NCBI GenBank assembly: GCA_023333565.1 | Contig: JAJKFH010000927.1 | Location: 558,001 to 622,000, forward strand | DNA length: 64,000 nt | Direction: 5' to 3' | DNA from: Puffinus mauretanicus | Lineage: Eukaryota; Chordata; Aves; Procellariiformes; Procellariidae | Shown here: in pieces, positions 37,201-52,200 of the stretch | How positions within the stretch are numbered: position 1 is the first letter of the stretch | Layout of the letters: every line of letters starts with the position of its first letter | Made by a program: the position numbers and the translations under genes | The notes under the pieces: generated by a model | Told to the model about the DNA's origin: nothing | The model's input: only the letters and a program-made list of their open reading frames with translations | Databases searched by the model: none

Positions 37201-40200
37201 AGATATCTGTGCATTTCTGCATCAGGAATAACACATGAGGCAACAATGGAGGAATGCCCTTTGATTTATCAATCTGATGAAGATCAGAGCCTTCAACTCT
37301 ACCTGTCCACAGATGCTAGTTTTAATGAGTACCTTAACTTTGTTATTCAAGTTCAAAGCTGGGTAAGGCTCAAACCCAACTTTTAAAGTGAAAAACTGCA
37401 TTCATGCAGAATCTCTAATGATTTTATTATATATTGAGATAGTTTTATGGAAGCAGCCATTTCACTAATGAGTTCTTAGCAAAAAGAAGCCTTTTCCTGG
37501 AGTCTTAATCAATAGATCAATAGTAGCAGTTGGAACAGTGTAGTCAACAGGACTATTTCCTTACAGACTAATGACAATCCATACTGAAACATTAAAGAAA
37601 GAGTATTTCTTAATTCAATCTTTTAAGGTACATTCTTGGCATTTATCTTTAGAGCACAGACAAAGAAGTTTCAAGATCCTTCCTGCTCCTCTGAAAAAAA
37701 GATGTGCAATCAGACAGAAAGGTCAAGTAAATCCAAACGTAAGCTTGCTGAGATTTCCTTCAGAAAAATCCCCTGCAGGAGTGAAAACGTTTCCAGACTT
37801 AGAGCAAATCAAACAGATATTTCACTGTGTTTTTTCAAACAACATTAGAAGCACTCCTTCCATCTTGAACAGTTCTCAGACCTCAACATCACTATGTATG
37901 TTCAGAAAAAGTGAAAACACAAAAGAAAGGACAAAGAAAACGAAAAACCTGCAGAACAGTTCAGGTGGCAGACTTGGACGGATGGGTCAGAACCAAGAGC
38001 CTGCTCATTTTAGGAGAGACTGTTTCCATTGAGAAGAAAGTGCAGAGGGGAAAAATAGGCACAAATGCAAAATCACTAGGATTTAGTCTTCTCTGCTCTA
38101 CACACAACAAGCAAGACCACTTAAACTTTAAAAAAGTAAAAAATAAAAAAAACAGAATCATGAGGCAAATCCCAAACACAGCTGCACACCACGATGCTCT
38201 CTCATAGAGAGGTTTTGAAACTGCTCTGCAGACTACTTTTAAGGGGTCTGCAAAAATCAACCAAGAAAAACAAGGCATCTGCAAACCAAAAAGATTGAAA
38301 AGGTGCTGCAGTCTGATAGCAACTGGAACAGATCAGCACTAGTTACTTAAAATACCAAAACCAAGAGTTCGAACAAAAGGAGTCACTCCAACAAAAGCGC
38401 CAACAATTCTTCAGCTAAAACCAAAAAAGACAAAGTCTGCAGAATTCTTAAGTATTCCAGGTCAGAAGTTTGCCTGTTTATAGCCTTCAGAATCAAACCT
38501 CACATCTAATGTGCTCCCTCCTTTCTGCGACCTTCACGCATTGACTCTTGACATCCTTTTCAAGCTTTGCTTGACAATCCCCAGCATTGGAAATTCTTCC
38601 TCATCTAGAATTTGGATTCTGTGACTCCTTCTATTCTGCTTCTTTAAACAATGCAAAGTATCAGATTTCCATCTTTCTAGTCAGTGTAAGCCGCCTTTTT
38701 ATACTATGTGTAAAAACTTGTTCCCATAAACCCTTCATAGGTAGTTAGTCTACCTACCAAGAACTGTTTGAAAGCCATGAGGCTGAAAGCCATGTGGTTT
38801 GTACCAAGTCACCTGTGAAAGATGATCATCTTTGTAAAGGCTTCTTGCACCTACTAAATACAGCTTACAAAGTAAAACAACGTGACTATGATAGATACCC
38901 GTGGCAAACTACTTATCTTCACTGTCTACACATCCAAATCACACAGACAAATTAAAAGTGAAGCAGTTGATAAGACACTAACAAATAGGTATTTCTTTGT
39001 GAAAACATAATTTGTCAATGCAAAAACCTAACAAACAAACAAAACCCCCTAAAACAGAACAGCTTCCACGCCTGAATACCACTCCCAAACAGAGTTAAGA
39101 GGATACGCTGAAAACAATGCCTGGTGAATGGAAGGGCCTTGTTAGTGCACTGTTCTCCCTTCGAAGTCCCACTACAGGTTGTTGGTTCTGCATCTCCCTG
39201 ACTCGCTTGGCTTGTGCTGGAAAAAAAGCAGAAAAGAGTTTAGAGACAAAAACCCAGTCTCGGGTGGTTACTTAGCACAACTATTGCACTGAATGAGGCA
39301 CAGTAGGATGAAAAATTGTAACACACGTGTGTGTGTCATGATCCAGATGGGTGCACACTACTACCGGACTCTACACAGGGATACAGAATAGATGTCAATG
39401 ACAGGTGAAGGTGTGACTGCAGTAACAGGATTATTGTTTACTTCACAGGGCCTTAATTGTAACGAGAGGTGCTGTGTGCTACTACCATGTAAATATTACA
39501 ACACCCTGCAACAGAGCCAACGACAGCAGTAGGTGAGTGTCAACACAGGTGACCCTTAAAATGAGGTCAATCTTTAGAATAAAATGTATTGGATATGCCT
39601 ACATGGGCAGTCAAGTGCACTTCCAAGCCTGTTCATAAATCAAAACATGCCGAGCATCCCCAGAGCTTACATGCAAGCACGTGCTCAGACAAACTTAGAC
39701 TGAGCTCTGGAGTGGCAGAGCCTGAGCGTGCTCAACATGAGTAAAAGCTCTCCTTCACCAACGTGCTACAGCCCAATCCACCAGCAGGTGCCCGGAGCTG
39801 AGCGCTTCCTCAGCACAGCCTCAACGCTTTGAGCCTGAGCTGCAAGCAGGCGACCAGACAGCAGTGTGGATGAGTACTGCAAGCGTTACACAGCTCGCTC
39901 GGTGTTAGCCTGCTCTCAAGGCATTTGTCACCTTCATGTAGATAAAGCTGGCGATTCCAGGGCTGAATTTCACCTCTGTACACGTTGTTTTCTAGGTTGA
40001 CAAAAAGCTGTCTGTGACCTGACTGTTTTCCTTCGGCCATTTCTGTCATCAACTGCACTTTGACCCAGCAAAGTTTTAGTTAGCAATATTACTCCTGCGA
40101 AAAATTTCGTAACTGAAAAGACTCTGTAGTTATTTAAATTAACCAAAGCAGTGATGACAGGCATACCTGGCTTTGCCAGTCTACCCAAAACAATGTCATC

Positions 40201-43200
40201 TTTTTTGCGTAATAAAAGGCAAAAATAATGGGAAAAAGTTTAAGTTTGGAGACATTTACGCAACTTTGTAAGCTAGTAATGCACCTCTGCATTACACCTC
40301 TGAGCAGCTATTCAGCATCACTCCACCTCCCCAGCAATAAACCCTCCAACTGTCATGAACCACAGCCCATTGTCCAGGAACAAAAGCATCTCATAACCAG
40401 AATATATTCTCAGTACCCTGCTCCAGCCTGCCTCTCATGTTAGCCCCCCCTACCCCCTACAGTCACACATCCTGTAAAGCAAAGCCGCAACAGCAAAAGG
40501 ATGCCGCTGGTACCCCAGACACAACGCCAGGGTTCACACTTACTCTGTTTCTGCACAAATATGAATCAACCAACTCTCAGTATGCCGAGAGCTGGAGGGA
40601 TGTTGACATTATCTAGAAAGAATTCCCACAGAAGGTAACCTTCAGAGTTGTTAGAAGATATTTATTTTGTTGCCAAGTTTCATTTAATGTTAGATTGAGT
40701 TAAGTCTAACAAAAAGCGTGAGCTTAAGTTTGATTTGCTGGGAAGAGAATTAAGAGGAGGTACAGACTCTTCAAAAAAAGCGGTCTGAAAAACGAAATCT
40801 GAATTGCAGCAGTGAACTACAGACCAGACTGCGCACCTTCTAAAGAACTGGGTTTAGTAAAGTACCAGATATTTGAAGGCAGCCAAAATACATAGATTAA
40901 TTAATAAGAATAAATTTTAGCAGGCCACTAACTTCTTTTGTGACATTTAAGAAATCAGGCCCAGATACTGCTGAACAAACAATCCACATTTTAAACCACA
41001 AAGCTGGAGAACGCCTGTCTTCATGGAAAACACTGTATGCCGTGTTTATTTTACTCCACTGACAGGCATTTATGTGTCATGGTTTTTCTGCCTTGTGCAT
41101 GCCTACCAGTTTCAGAGTTCAGCATTTCAGCTGCTGGATACTCTGCCCATCTCCACCCTGTTCAGACCCCAGGTTACTGCAGTCACAGGGGAAGGTCTAA
41201 CCTGGTACGAGCACGCGTAGCTCTTCGGAGTTCTTGTATCAGTTGCCCAGCACGCTCCGGCTCTCTGCTGGCCGCCTGCAGCAAGGCTTTCCGGAGTGTA
41301 TGCCGGCATTTCTTCTGACGAGATTCTGCCCGCTCCAGGCGGCAGAGGTGCTTGTATTTCTGCTGAAAGTAAGTGCAAAGTCTGGTCACCCTGGAACTCC
41401 TGTCATCTGCATTGTCATCATCGGACCTGAAGGAGGGAAAATAAAAACAAATGGACCTTAAATATTTTTTTTTCCAAGGAAGCTGATTTGTCATTTTAAT
41501 AGAATTGTTAAGTTGGCATCCATCTTCTAGCCCCACAAACATCCAAAGGCTGAAATCAGGCAGGGTTGCTTAAGAAATGGTAAGAGCAGGATCCCTTTTG
41601 AATTCTAAAGATACTTACCCTTCTTAGTATGTCATTATTAGAGATTACATCAATTTGTCATCAAGTCTGACACATTTAAATGTCTGGAGCCTGCTGTTCA
41701 AAAAAAAATCTATACTGTTAACCTTTATTTACTGTAAATGTCTCAGCAAATGAGACAAACTCTTAAATCAAAGTGCAATTAATGGAGAGGACAAGGGTGG
41801 GGAACTATGTAGCGGAAATTTATTGAAGAAAGGTCATGCTGAAGAAGATGGTCAAATTCTAACAAGTACCAAAACTGATGACCTTTTCCAATTCCTCTTA
41901 CTCTGCCAGGTGGTGTTTTCCTTCCTAAACCAAAATATACACTCACACAGCTAGCACTTGATATTGCTTTCCCCTTGCTACAGAGTTAAAGTTGAGTTAC
42001 AGTACAACCATGGAGAAGAAACTCACATTTAACTCCAAAGGTACTGAGGGAAAAATCAGACCAGGGCTAAACTGACCAGATGAAGGACTGATCCGATTCT
42101 TTGCTTAAGAAAGCCTTTTCCCATTTATCTTGGCTTTCTGAATGTCCAGATACATATCAACAAGACAATCAAACCATGTTAACACATTCAGTTAAATGAA
42201 GTAAAGATCATGAAACACAATAAAATCATCACTGGGACTTGTTAAAACAACAAGGTCCATGAAGCTACCCACAAGTCCTCCACAACAAGCACTAGTTTGC
42301 AGAATGATTTTTTTGTTCATGGAGCAACAAAAAGCGTGCAAAGCAGACTTTGTTCAGTTTTCCTTTAAGTTTTTCCTTATAGAACAGAGAAACTTTTTGC
42401 CAACTTTCCTATCTGTAAAACAAAGGAAGGGCAGGGGGAAGAAATCAAGTCCAAACAAATGAAGCAAATCAAAAGCTCCCAAGGTTCAGACTGCAAAGCT
42501 CGGCTAGTGAGATTGAATGAGCTGACACCCAAACCTGTGCAGAGCAAAGCGGACCACAACTAGCTCATGATAGAAGAGATGCAAAATACCCACCATGATA
42601 TTTACTAAATAAATTAAGATCCAGAAATGCAGGCAGAATAGCTGTCCCTGAAAGGCAATATGACTAAGACGTACTTTCCTTTCTGGAAAATCTTACTCCA
42701 TTCACACGCAGGCTAAATTTAAGAGACTGCATCCATCTCCACTAAGGCTGCCCACAAAAACTCCGCAGGAGCAAACACTGCCTTGACACAAATGCACATT
42801 TTTATAAAGTTTTATGTAAAGTTAACCACACTATGTATTTTGTTTGTTAAAACAGATTACAGATTATTTTCTAGAAGCATAAATTACAAGTAATTAACCT
42901 CTGTAATTAAATGCTTAGCAGCAAATACAACCTGTTAAAAATATTTAACATCTGTAATGTTTAAAATATTTTCACATTGAAGATGAAAAGAAAATACACT
43001 TTTAAGATCTCTTAGGAAAGAATGCCTACTGGGAAAACCAATCTGTTTAGAAAAATTTAATTGTATGCTATTTAATATAGATTTTCCTTTTTCCAATGTA
43101 TTAATAGAAAACAGGAATACATGAATGGGGTCTGTTAGATATAGGTAGGTCTAAGGTCTTAGATATTTCCTTACTGCTCTGGGACAGGATTTTTAAACAA

Positions 43201-46200
43201 AGTTACAGACATACTGATTTAATTTTAAATATGGTTACAAATTAACTTTAAGAAAAGACAGGAATATTCCTTAGGGAAAAAAAGTGTTTCTTTTGGGTGG
43301 AAAGAATGTTTTTTAATGCAAATGTCTCTATATTTGAGACTTTTTACTTCCCTGCCATTGAAATAGACAGAAAAAAGTCATTGTATGTTAAAATATTTTG
43401 AGCTGCAGTTTATGAGATCATTTAAAAAAAGTAGATGAAGACATATATACAAGACGTAGAAAGAAATCATGCCTGCAGTGGACAAGGGCTTATTCTGAGA
43501 CCAACAGTTTCTAAAAGCCTATTCAGAATTTTGTTTCCAGGCCAGTAAGATTAACCAAAACATATTTATATGTTCAAAGAAACCTAAAAATATCACAATA
43601 ACACCTCCTTTTTTTTCTTTCGCTAGGCAAGTACTGAAACCGAAAGGTACTTTTACTGTTGTCCTTTCACAAACAAGTTTACCAACTTCTGTTTAGTTTA
43701 TTCTCTTAAGCTGCATATATAACTTCTGAAGTTCAACTTAATGTGTGGCATTTCATTTTTTAAAAGATTTCTGAAAGTGCACACAAACCATTTGATAATC
43801 CAAAATGCTTCTTCCCAACCCTTCCCTTTACGATTGTCATGTGTAAACGCCAGGGGAATTATTGCTGAGTGTTCATGAAGAAAACAAAGGCAGCACGAAG
43901 CAGCAGAAAGGAAGAGCAAAAGGGTAGCGCAAGCAGTCGGGCACCATCAGGGAAGCAGGAGAACGTGCTCTCTACTCTGAGACACACCAGCAACTATACT
44001 TCAAAACCCTCTGTAAGGAGGGATTTGAAGAACCTTCCCTTCTTCCTTTTAGTTCTTCTAGTTATTGGGAGTTATTAAATCCAACTTTGACAATACAGTG
44101 TAGATATTTGCTCCTTTGAGTGAGCTGGTATGAGGAGGTACTCCAATCCCCACACGCCCTTTTCAAACTCGCTACTTGAAATGCTCACTTTATCTATATT
44201 TCAGCATAGAAAGTGAAAAACTACTTTGTTTTCAAGTAATTTGTTTTCCAGTACTTTCTAAGCTATAACACCCAGTAATCGAATCATCCGGGGGGAAGCT
44301 TCACTAATCTGCAGCAGGGAACAGCCCCTGCTTTCCCTCCGAACTGCTGCTCCCGCAAGGAATTCCTCCCACTCCAGCAGCTTTCCCTGCCAGCCGCCCT
44401 GCCTGCCCTGCGCCCGCTGCCAACTCCTGTGCTACTATTTGAACTCAAACATTTGTGCCTGCCTCGAAGCACTGCAGCCTGGAATCCTGTGACCACAGGA
44501 ACCTGATTTTTCAAAATTAAAGGACAGAATAATAAAAGCAAACATTTGGCCTGTGTTTCCACAGATGACTGCAACAATATGAATTTTACAGATTAAAAGG
44601 CCAGAAGGCAAGTGAACGCAAAAATGTGTTACTGTTAAGACATTAATTTTAAACCTATTGGTGAATTTTTGAGAGTTTAAGAGCAGCTAGAGTATCACAC
44701 AAGAAAGTTAAAGGATTCCCCCCACAATCACACAACCAGAAATACTGAGAACAAGCTGTGCAGTAATCAGAAAGTAACTGTTCTCTTTTTTTTACTAATC
44801 AGTTCTGAGAAGCATCCCTCCCGCAGTCTTCCACGGAGTTAAATGGAAAAGGACAGAATGCAGCTAGCTGGTGAGAGTTATCCCTTTCACACAGGGACCG
44901 TAAGCTCAGACAGAAATGAACAGAGAAAAAACAGCTTTAATTTTACTATGAAAAACAATAAGTAAAATCCCATAGGTTTAGGTATGTGATTTCAGAATCT
45001 AAAGGTTTTGGGAAAAAATCCCCATTGGTTTTCTGGTAAAATTAGCCTCCAAAATTCAGAGTCATAACAAGTCATTGGCTGACTAAGTTAGGAGCCACCT
45101 GTCTGCACCACCAGATTAGCAAACAGAGTCATTTTGACAAACCAAATCACCCAAGAAATAGTCTGAACTAATTCATCTTCAGCAGCAGACAGACCACACT
45201 GCAAAAGTGTCAAAGTGAAACATTTCAGGTAATAAAAACCTCTACAGAAGCTTGCAGAATAGGAATTAAAGTTTTAGAAGGCTGACATCAAGTGAATGTA
45301 TCAATGTTTATCCATAAACAAAATGAGGAAAGTTGTTGAAGAGCTAACACTGGGTAGGCTGATGGAAGTACAAAAGCTGCCAGTACCATACAAAAATTTA
45401 TCCATCATGATTTAGTTAAGACAGTGTTTAATAGAAGTGCATAAAATGCTAGAATGGAACAGAAAATGTCAAGACAAGGTATTATTTTCTCTCAGTATGT
45501 GAAAAGAGTAGGAAGAATCCAAAGGAAGTTAAGACAAATAGAAGACAAAACACACAGAGATGACCTTTATAAGTTGACAAAAAAATAGGGATCTATGGAA
45601 GAACCAGATCAAATGTCAAAGAGAAAAGAGTGTAAGGGAAGTTATTTAATAGATATATCTGCTTTGAAAATTATGTACGATCTAAAAGTCTGAAAGTCTG
45701 TTCATGTTTTCCCAAAACAGTTTATTTAAAAGTTGCCTTGCCTTTCAAGTTAAAACTAACGTTTGTGAAAGCTCACTCTCTCTCTGACTGCTGATGCCCT
45801 AAAAAACAATGGTCATTCATAACAGAAAAAACTTTCTTTTAAAGCTATTACACTTTGATCCACTGAAGGCTCTCAGTATTTAGCATCCTGGTGTCTGTCC
45901 TGATGAGAGAGATACAGCTTTGTTGTTCACTTTGTGGACAATCTTTAGAGATGGTAGGAAGTTCTGGTAAGTTTCAGAATTTCCATGTAACAACAAAATA
46001 ACATTTCATTAACATCATTACTCTAACTGTGATATTTAAAAATTAAACAAATGGGAGAGAGTTGTAGTATCAAAAAGTTCAGTTGCATAATGAAAGACAA
46101 TCACATTATAGAAACCACAATCGAAATTTATTGAGACCCCAATTTCCTTTTGTTATCAACATGCTTCAGTTTCATTACAATACTATGCTTGGGATGCTTT

Positions 46201-49200
46201 GCTTTAACTTTGCACTTTAAAATTTACATTAATAGACATATATTATCGTATCCTGCTGTAAGTTCAGATTCATGACTTAGCAGTATATGGAGAACACCAT
46301 AAGCCTTTCTGCACCAGCAGCTAATATCTGCTCTGCTTATCCCTTCAATCACATCACTTCCTTTCAATGCTCCCAAATATTTGATAGAGATTTATTCAAC
46401 ACTTAATTGTGAAAAGAAATGCCATGCCCTTTAAAAAAACACATTAAAACACCATCCTGCACAATTACCATAAGGATTAATAAGTGAAATGCAGCAAGTT
46501 TACTAACAAAGTTATTCACAAATAGTAGGAAAGACAAGAAACCAATAGCAACTCCCTTCATTTGGTTCTAATTCAGGAAATACCTCTACTACAAGGCACA
46601 CAAGTTCATTAATAAATCCCACTAAACTCAATTAAATTTAGGCAAATAAGCTTAAATTCTTTCCTGATGCATCCTTCTGATAGCAGACTGCTCAAAGGTC
46701 TCTAAGTTAGGTGGAAACTGGGACAGAAGGCAACAAGCTGTTTCATAGCTCTTACAAAAAAATGAGTTCAAACAGTCCTTTGTTTCAGCAAAGCCCTTGA
46801 ACAAGTGCTTAGGTTCCACTGACTCCACTTGAGGTGAAGCTCACATTTGCATGACTTATTCCATCAAGGCCAGCATGAATACTAAAGAATCATACTCACT
46901 CATGTCTCTCATAGCCGAGGGTCTCTCGGATAGACCATGCAACCTGGTAAGGGGAGGTTTGCTCTGAATCCTCCAACTCTTCTCCACTGTCTTCAGACCA
47001 ATCCAGCCCTAAGGGAATTGAAAACATGAAAGCTGGATGAAAAGTATATCCACCTCATGTAAGTCTCTGAGCAACCTATGGCACAAAAGATGAATGTGTA
47101 GTATAGTCACAAGCATGATTATGTTTGATTAAATCATATAATATTCTCAATTACACAGGAAAAGTTACAGTGTGCAAATAGCATGCACTGATTTTTGTCA
47201 AATTTGAGTTTTCCTTTTAAAATCCTTATTGGCTTTTTTACCCATAAGTACTGGAAGAAAAATCACCAGCTTTCTTACCCACAGGAAAATATCACACGCT
47301 TTCATACCAATCACATGGAATCTTTAGAGACAAGGTAAGAGAGAAGTCCCTGTCACGAAGAACTGACTGCCCGGCAATTTTTAATACTGTATGATCTAAA
47401 TAGGCCACTTTCATTTCTGTTTATATTCTGACTCCTGCTCTGTGCCAAAACAGAGGGAGAATAGGAAAACCATAAGACGGAGCAGCATGGACAGAGATAG
47501 ATACACAGCTACACAGGATCTTCCTCTGCTCAGTCTCTGTAATTGCCTGCCAAATGTATACACTAGCATGAAAAGAGAGCTAGAGAGAGAGATGCAAATA
47601 CTCCTGCACTTTCACTAAGCAGCATGCTTTCGCTTGATGATGATGCAGTAGGATCAATTTATTGTAATGCACCAGCAGCCTCAGTTAGTCAAGCTAAACA
47701 CAATCGTTGAACAGGACAGCCAGAAACTGAGTCCAGTAAGTTCTCAGGTGGAACATTTTATCTGGAGCTTCATCGTTTCCAGTTTTTCCTTCTCTCTCCC
47801 ACAGCCAGTGGAATTCTTGCCAATTCCTTGCAGCAGGTGGGATAAAATCCCATAGCTGCATTTACAAGCCAGAATTATTACTTTTTCATTTTCTTGTGTG
47901 CTCCTTGAAAATGGAGCAGCAGTTGGGATAGAGTTAAGGAGCACTTTATTTTTACTAAAACTAAACTAAACGACCATATCTGAGATTATTCTAAAGTCAG
48001 ATGCTTTGAATTTGGGAAATGCATCAGTACTTGGTCACCTACTTTCAGAGTTAGACACACACACACACACACACGGAATACAATTGCCAGGAGCGTCTTC
48101 GTCATTTAGAAGCAACACCTTTAACATAAACCAGAAATATCAGAAACCCTATTTTTCAGGAACTTCAGCATCCTGAAAATTCTATTCTTCGTTCCTGTTT
48201 TTAAGATATGCATTTGAACTAAATTAAGATATCTTAAGACATTTGATAAAATGCCAGAATTATACTTTCAACTTAAATGTTTTTTTAGTCTCACCCCTTC
48301 CATAAAGGAATCCAACTAAATCATTGGATAAAGATGTCCACAGTTGATACCATGTAACAAATTATTTACCCAAAGTTTAAAAATAAAATCAGAAGTTGTG
48401 TTGTTTTGTTTCTAATGAAACAGAAATGAAGGAATAAAATATAATCCAGATTCAGCTATACTCACACTGAAGACTGCAGTTACATCAATATCCAATTACA
48501 TGGCTCTGATGTAGGTACACGTAAAACTGGCTGCACCTTTTTAAAGATTCTGTGCAGTCACCTCTAGTGCTACTCTATCATAAAAAAGAAATCCTGAAAT
48601 TCTCTCAACCAGCATAACTAGTCTTTAATATTAAGGCATATTATGAATAAGAAACAAATATATTTTCCACTCTCACATAATGAATATGTGAATTCCGTTA
48701 CTTTGCCAAATATAAAATGTTCTAACTGCATACACATATGCAGTTATGCATCTGCATAACTGTACATTTATAGGTCTAATCAGTTTTTTTACTATGCTTT
48801 TTTTAGGAAAATGTATTCTCTTCACCACTTGAGAATGTAAAACATTAAACACAGAAAGTGATCTTTCTACAGACTTTCAAACGCGGGTCACTTTCTAAGC
48901 TATTGGGGTCTGTGACACTCAGAAGCACCTCTGGAGTTGCCATTCCTCAAAAGACCTGCATTATATGTACAACCATCAAAGCAGTTTTCTGAAGAACAAC
49001 GTCCTTTGGAAACATGCTATGGGATGCTAATTATCTTCTGAACAAATAGTCAAGCTATCCCATGAGTGCCAAAGGGCAGATTTTAACAGCAAATTAAAAA
49101 AGGTTAATTGAAATAGCAAAAATTACAGATGTTTGCAATTAAATAAGATGTTATATGAAGAATGTCCAGATTTATTTGAAGTCTTTTTTTTTTTTAAAAC

Positions 49201-52200
49201 ATCATAAATGGCATTCCTGCTCTAATATACACACTGACTCCTGTTTCCCTTTTCCCTGTCAGTATTTCACTTGTTAGAAAAGTACAATCTAAAACTAAGC
49301 GGAAAAGTAAGGTAACTTTGGAGGGTGAAGGAGACAACAAGGCCAGCTAGGCCTGTATTCATAATAATAATAATTCATACCTAGGTCTGTATTCATAATC
49401 AGACAAATAAGCCACAAAGCCAGCTGCCTTTTTAAAGCTTTATAGAGCACTACTGCCAGAGCAGCAAGTTGATTATATTTTCTTACATTTTCACAAGCAG
49501 CAGTTGATTATTACAGTTTCTATATAATAAGTAAGGAGACTATTCCTGCACTGGTATGTGGACAAGACTCCATCCTCCAATTACCTTCTGCAACACTGCT
49601 GCCCTCCTGCAGTAATCTTTTGCTTTTTTTCATTCACATTCTGTATGACCCCAGAATAGGCCCAGTGAAGAAAAATACTCTTTTCCCAGTCAAATTTTCC
49701 CAGTCAAGTCAACTGGAAATTTAGATCTGCACAGAAAAATGGGCCAAATCTCCAAACTTCTACTTTCACTCATTTTATAATGTGCACTTGTCACATAACG
49801 TTCAATCTAACCTTGTCCATTCATGTAGGTAGGTACAGCTGTGCCACCTTTACTACTCAAGTTGCAAACCTTCTGTATGATGTCTCTATCATCCAAGCAA
49901 TGCTTTGTACACCTCAGCTTGATTTCTCAAATGGTTAACAGGACATTAAGAAGAATAAATAACCAAAACGCCATAAACCATATGCGATGGGTCCAGGCAT
50001 TCCCTTCATAGAGAACAGGGCTAAAGAAAACACCAAGAGATGACCTAGTTCAGGGTTATTTTGTAAGGACCACACGTGAATGCAGGACAGGGCTAGGAAG
50101 ACATTCCTCTTTTGTCTTTTGGTTTCAGGTTAAAAAATAAGCAGGCAGTGCATCTACTATCTACCCACCTAAATGTGGAAACAGATCAGTGTCCAGCTGC
50201 TGTTTTCGAGTGCACAGTTTCACCAGTCTCTGTAGCCGGCTCATGCAGGACGAGTGCGGAGAAAAGGCTGTGGCTTTCATGAGGACCCGATCAGTCCTTG
50301 GAGGGTCCGTGACAGGAGCCCTAGCGGGTGGCAGGAGAGGCAGAGGTCTCTTGTTAGACAACTGCCGGGCTTGTGCTATAGTGTGTGTGGTGGGTGCCAC
50401 TCCCTGCATTGGTAGGCTGGTGTTCGGAGGTTGAGGTGACTTGCAGACTACGCCCTGCGGTAGCCCTGTCGGCTTTAACGAAGCTGATGAAGGTGGCAGA
50501 TGGGAGTGCTGCTGCTGCAGAGGCTGCTGCTGCAAAGGTGCAGGAAGGGGGCTAAAGTGCTCTTGGCGAACTTTTAAAATCTCTGTCTCTCTCTGGCGCT
50601 GCCTGTTTTGAGCCAACTTGCTCTGCAACTTTTTCCTCACTGTTGCCCCTTTCTTTAGGTCATCATCCTCCTCGTTGAAAGCAAAGGGGTCTTCTAATTC
50701 TGCCTCCAGGTAGTGGAGAGGAAGCCTAGCCCCTGGAGGGGAGAGGGACATCCCATCCAGTCCATTGGGCATCTTCAAGGCCAGGGTGGGCACTGTCAGA
50801 CTGAAGGCCATAGCATCCATCTGATGCCTGACCTTTACCTCCTCTATGGGATCATTCTTTTTCTTCCTCTCCTTTTTCGGTATAAAGCCAAGTACCTGCA
50901 GGTGGCTGTTGCAGTACCTTTGAAAAGTAAAAGCAGTCAGTTATTAACTCAACTCTTTAAGTAAAATTTGAAGAAAACAGACATCACTAAAGGGAAATCC
51001 ACACACGCCCATCTCATGTGAATTTAGATCGAAACACAAGAGGTTTTGTAAGTGTACACAACTGCTTCTAATACAACAGATAACTGTGGTGTTCCCAACC
51101 TGTAACAGAAAACAAAAACTTACACAAGTGACAATTTGTAATCTTAAGATATAAAAGTCTTCAGTCATTATTCATAGGAGATTCACACACAACCATTCAA
51201 AATATTTACTCTCTAATAGGGTAAATACTCACAAAACAAAGCAAACAAAACAAATGGACTGTCTGATACATAAACCAGTAAGAACTCAAGCCATTAATGC
51301 TGGTAATTTCAAAAGCTCCCAATAAAAAATACATTGAAGACTACTTCCTTTCATTCAGCTCTTCATCCACTGGAAGTAGTTAACATTTTCATCAACGCAC
51401 ACATTATTGCTATGAATTCCACTGTAGTAGGGAGCAGTTTCTTATATGGACAATCTCACTAGAGATCCCTGCTGAGAATGGTCACTATTTGCACTTAATG
51501 AACAAGTAGCATAAATATTTAAGTTCTGTTTTAGTAGTTTAACATGATGCATTTTGTAGCGAGAGGATTAGCTGTATGTTCTTCAAACAAAAATCTAGTT
51601 TAAAAGAAATTCTCTGCTGCTAGAAAATTTTTACACAATGCCAGGAATATGTATACATACAATCCACAAACATGGACTTTAAGCTCTTCTAATATAAAAA
51701 AGCTTTTAAAGTCACGTTATTAAAAAGAAAAGGAAAAAAAAGGAAAAAAAGTCTTTGAAAGTTTGTAATGAAAATTAAAAGGAAAAGAGTTAGAATTTAT
51801 GGCCACGGATAACAAATTAAGAAGTAAACAATTAATTTTTGTCTGATTAAAACAAGCAGGTGATTAGGAATGTAGGAACCATGATCTGATCCTTTTCCTG
51901 TTTCACACAGGCAGGCCCTCCGGCCTCTGTAGAATGCCACCAGCAATCAGACTTCTGCCCTTGCAGGATCCCATCTATAACCTGCAGCTTATAGATGAAA
52001 ACAAAAATATGAGGAAAAGGTGATGTCTACACTAACGTATTAATGAACAAGCTAAGGACATATCCATGAAGGTATTCATGGATATGAATAAGGACAAGAC
52101 AAGGAAATATACCATGAAGGTATAGAATCTGATCAGTATGAATCTGAGAAAAGTAAGTATTGTTGAACAAAAAGGTTAAAATGAAATTATTGCTCGCCTT

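Larger units (their letters stand above)
47009..50168 (-). other. INO80D intron 2
   Basis: A 3.2-kb GT-AG intron (GTGGGT donor, CCCTTAG acceptor). It contains an (AC)10 microsatellite at 48055-48074 and a small duplication around 49.35-49.40 kb. Confidence 0.9.
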
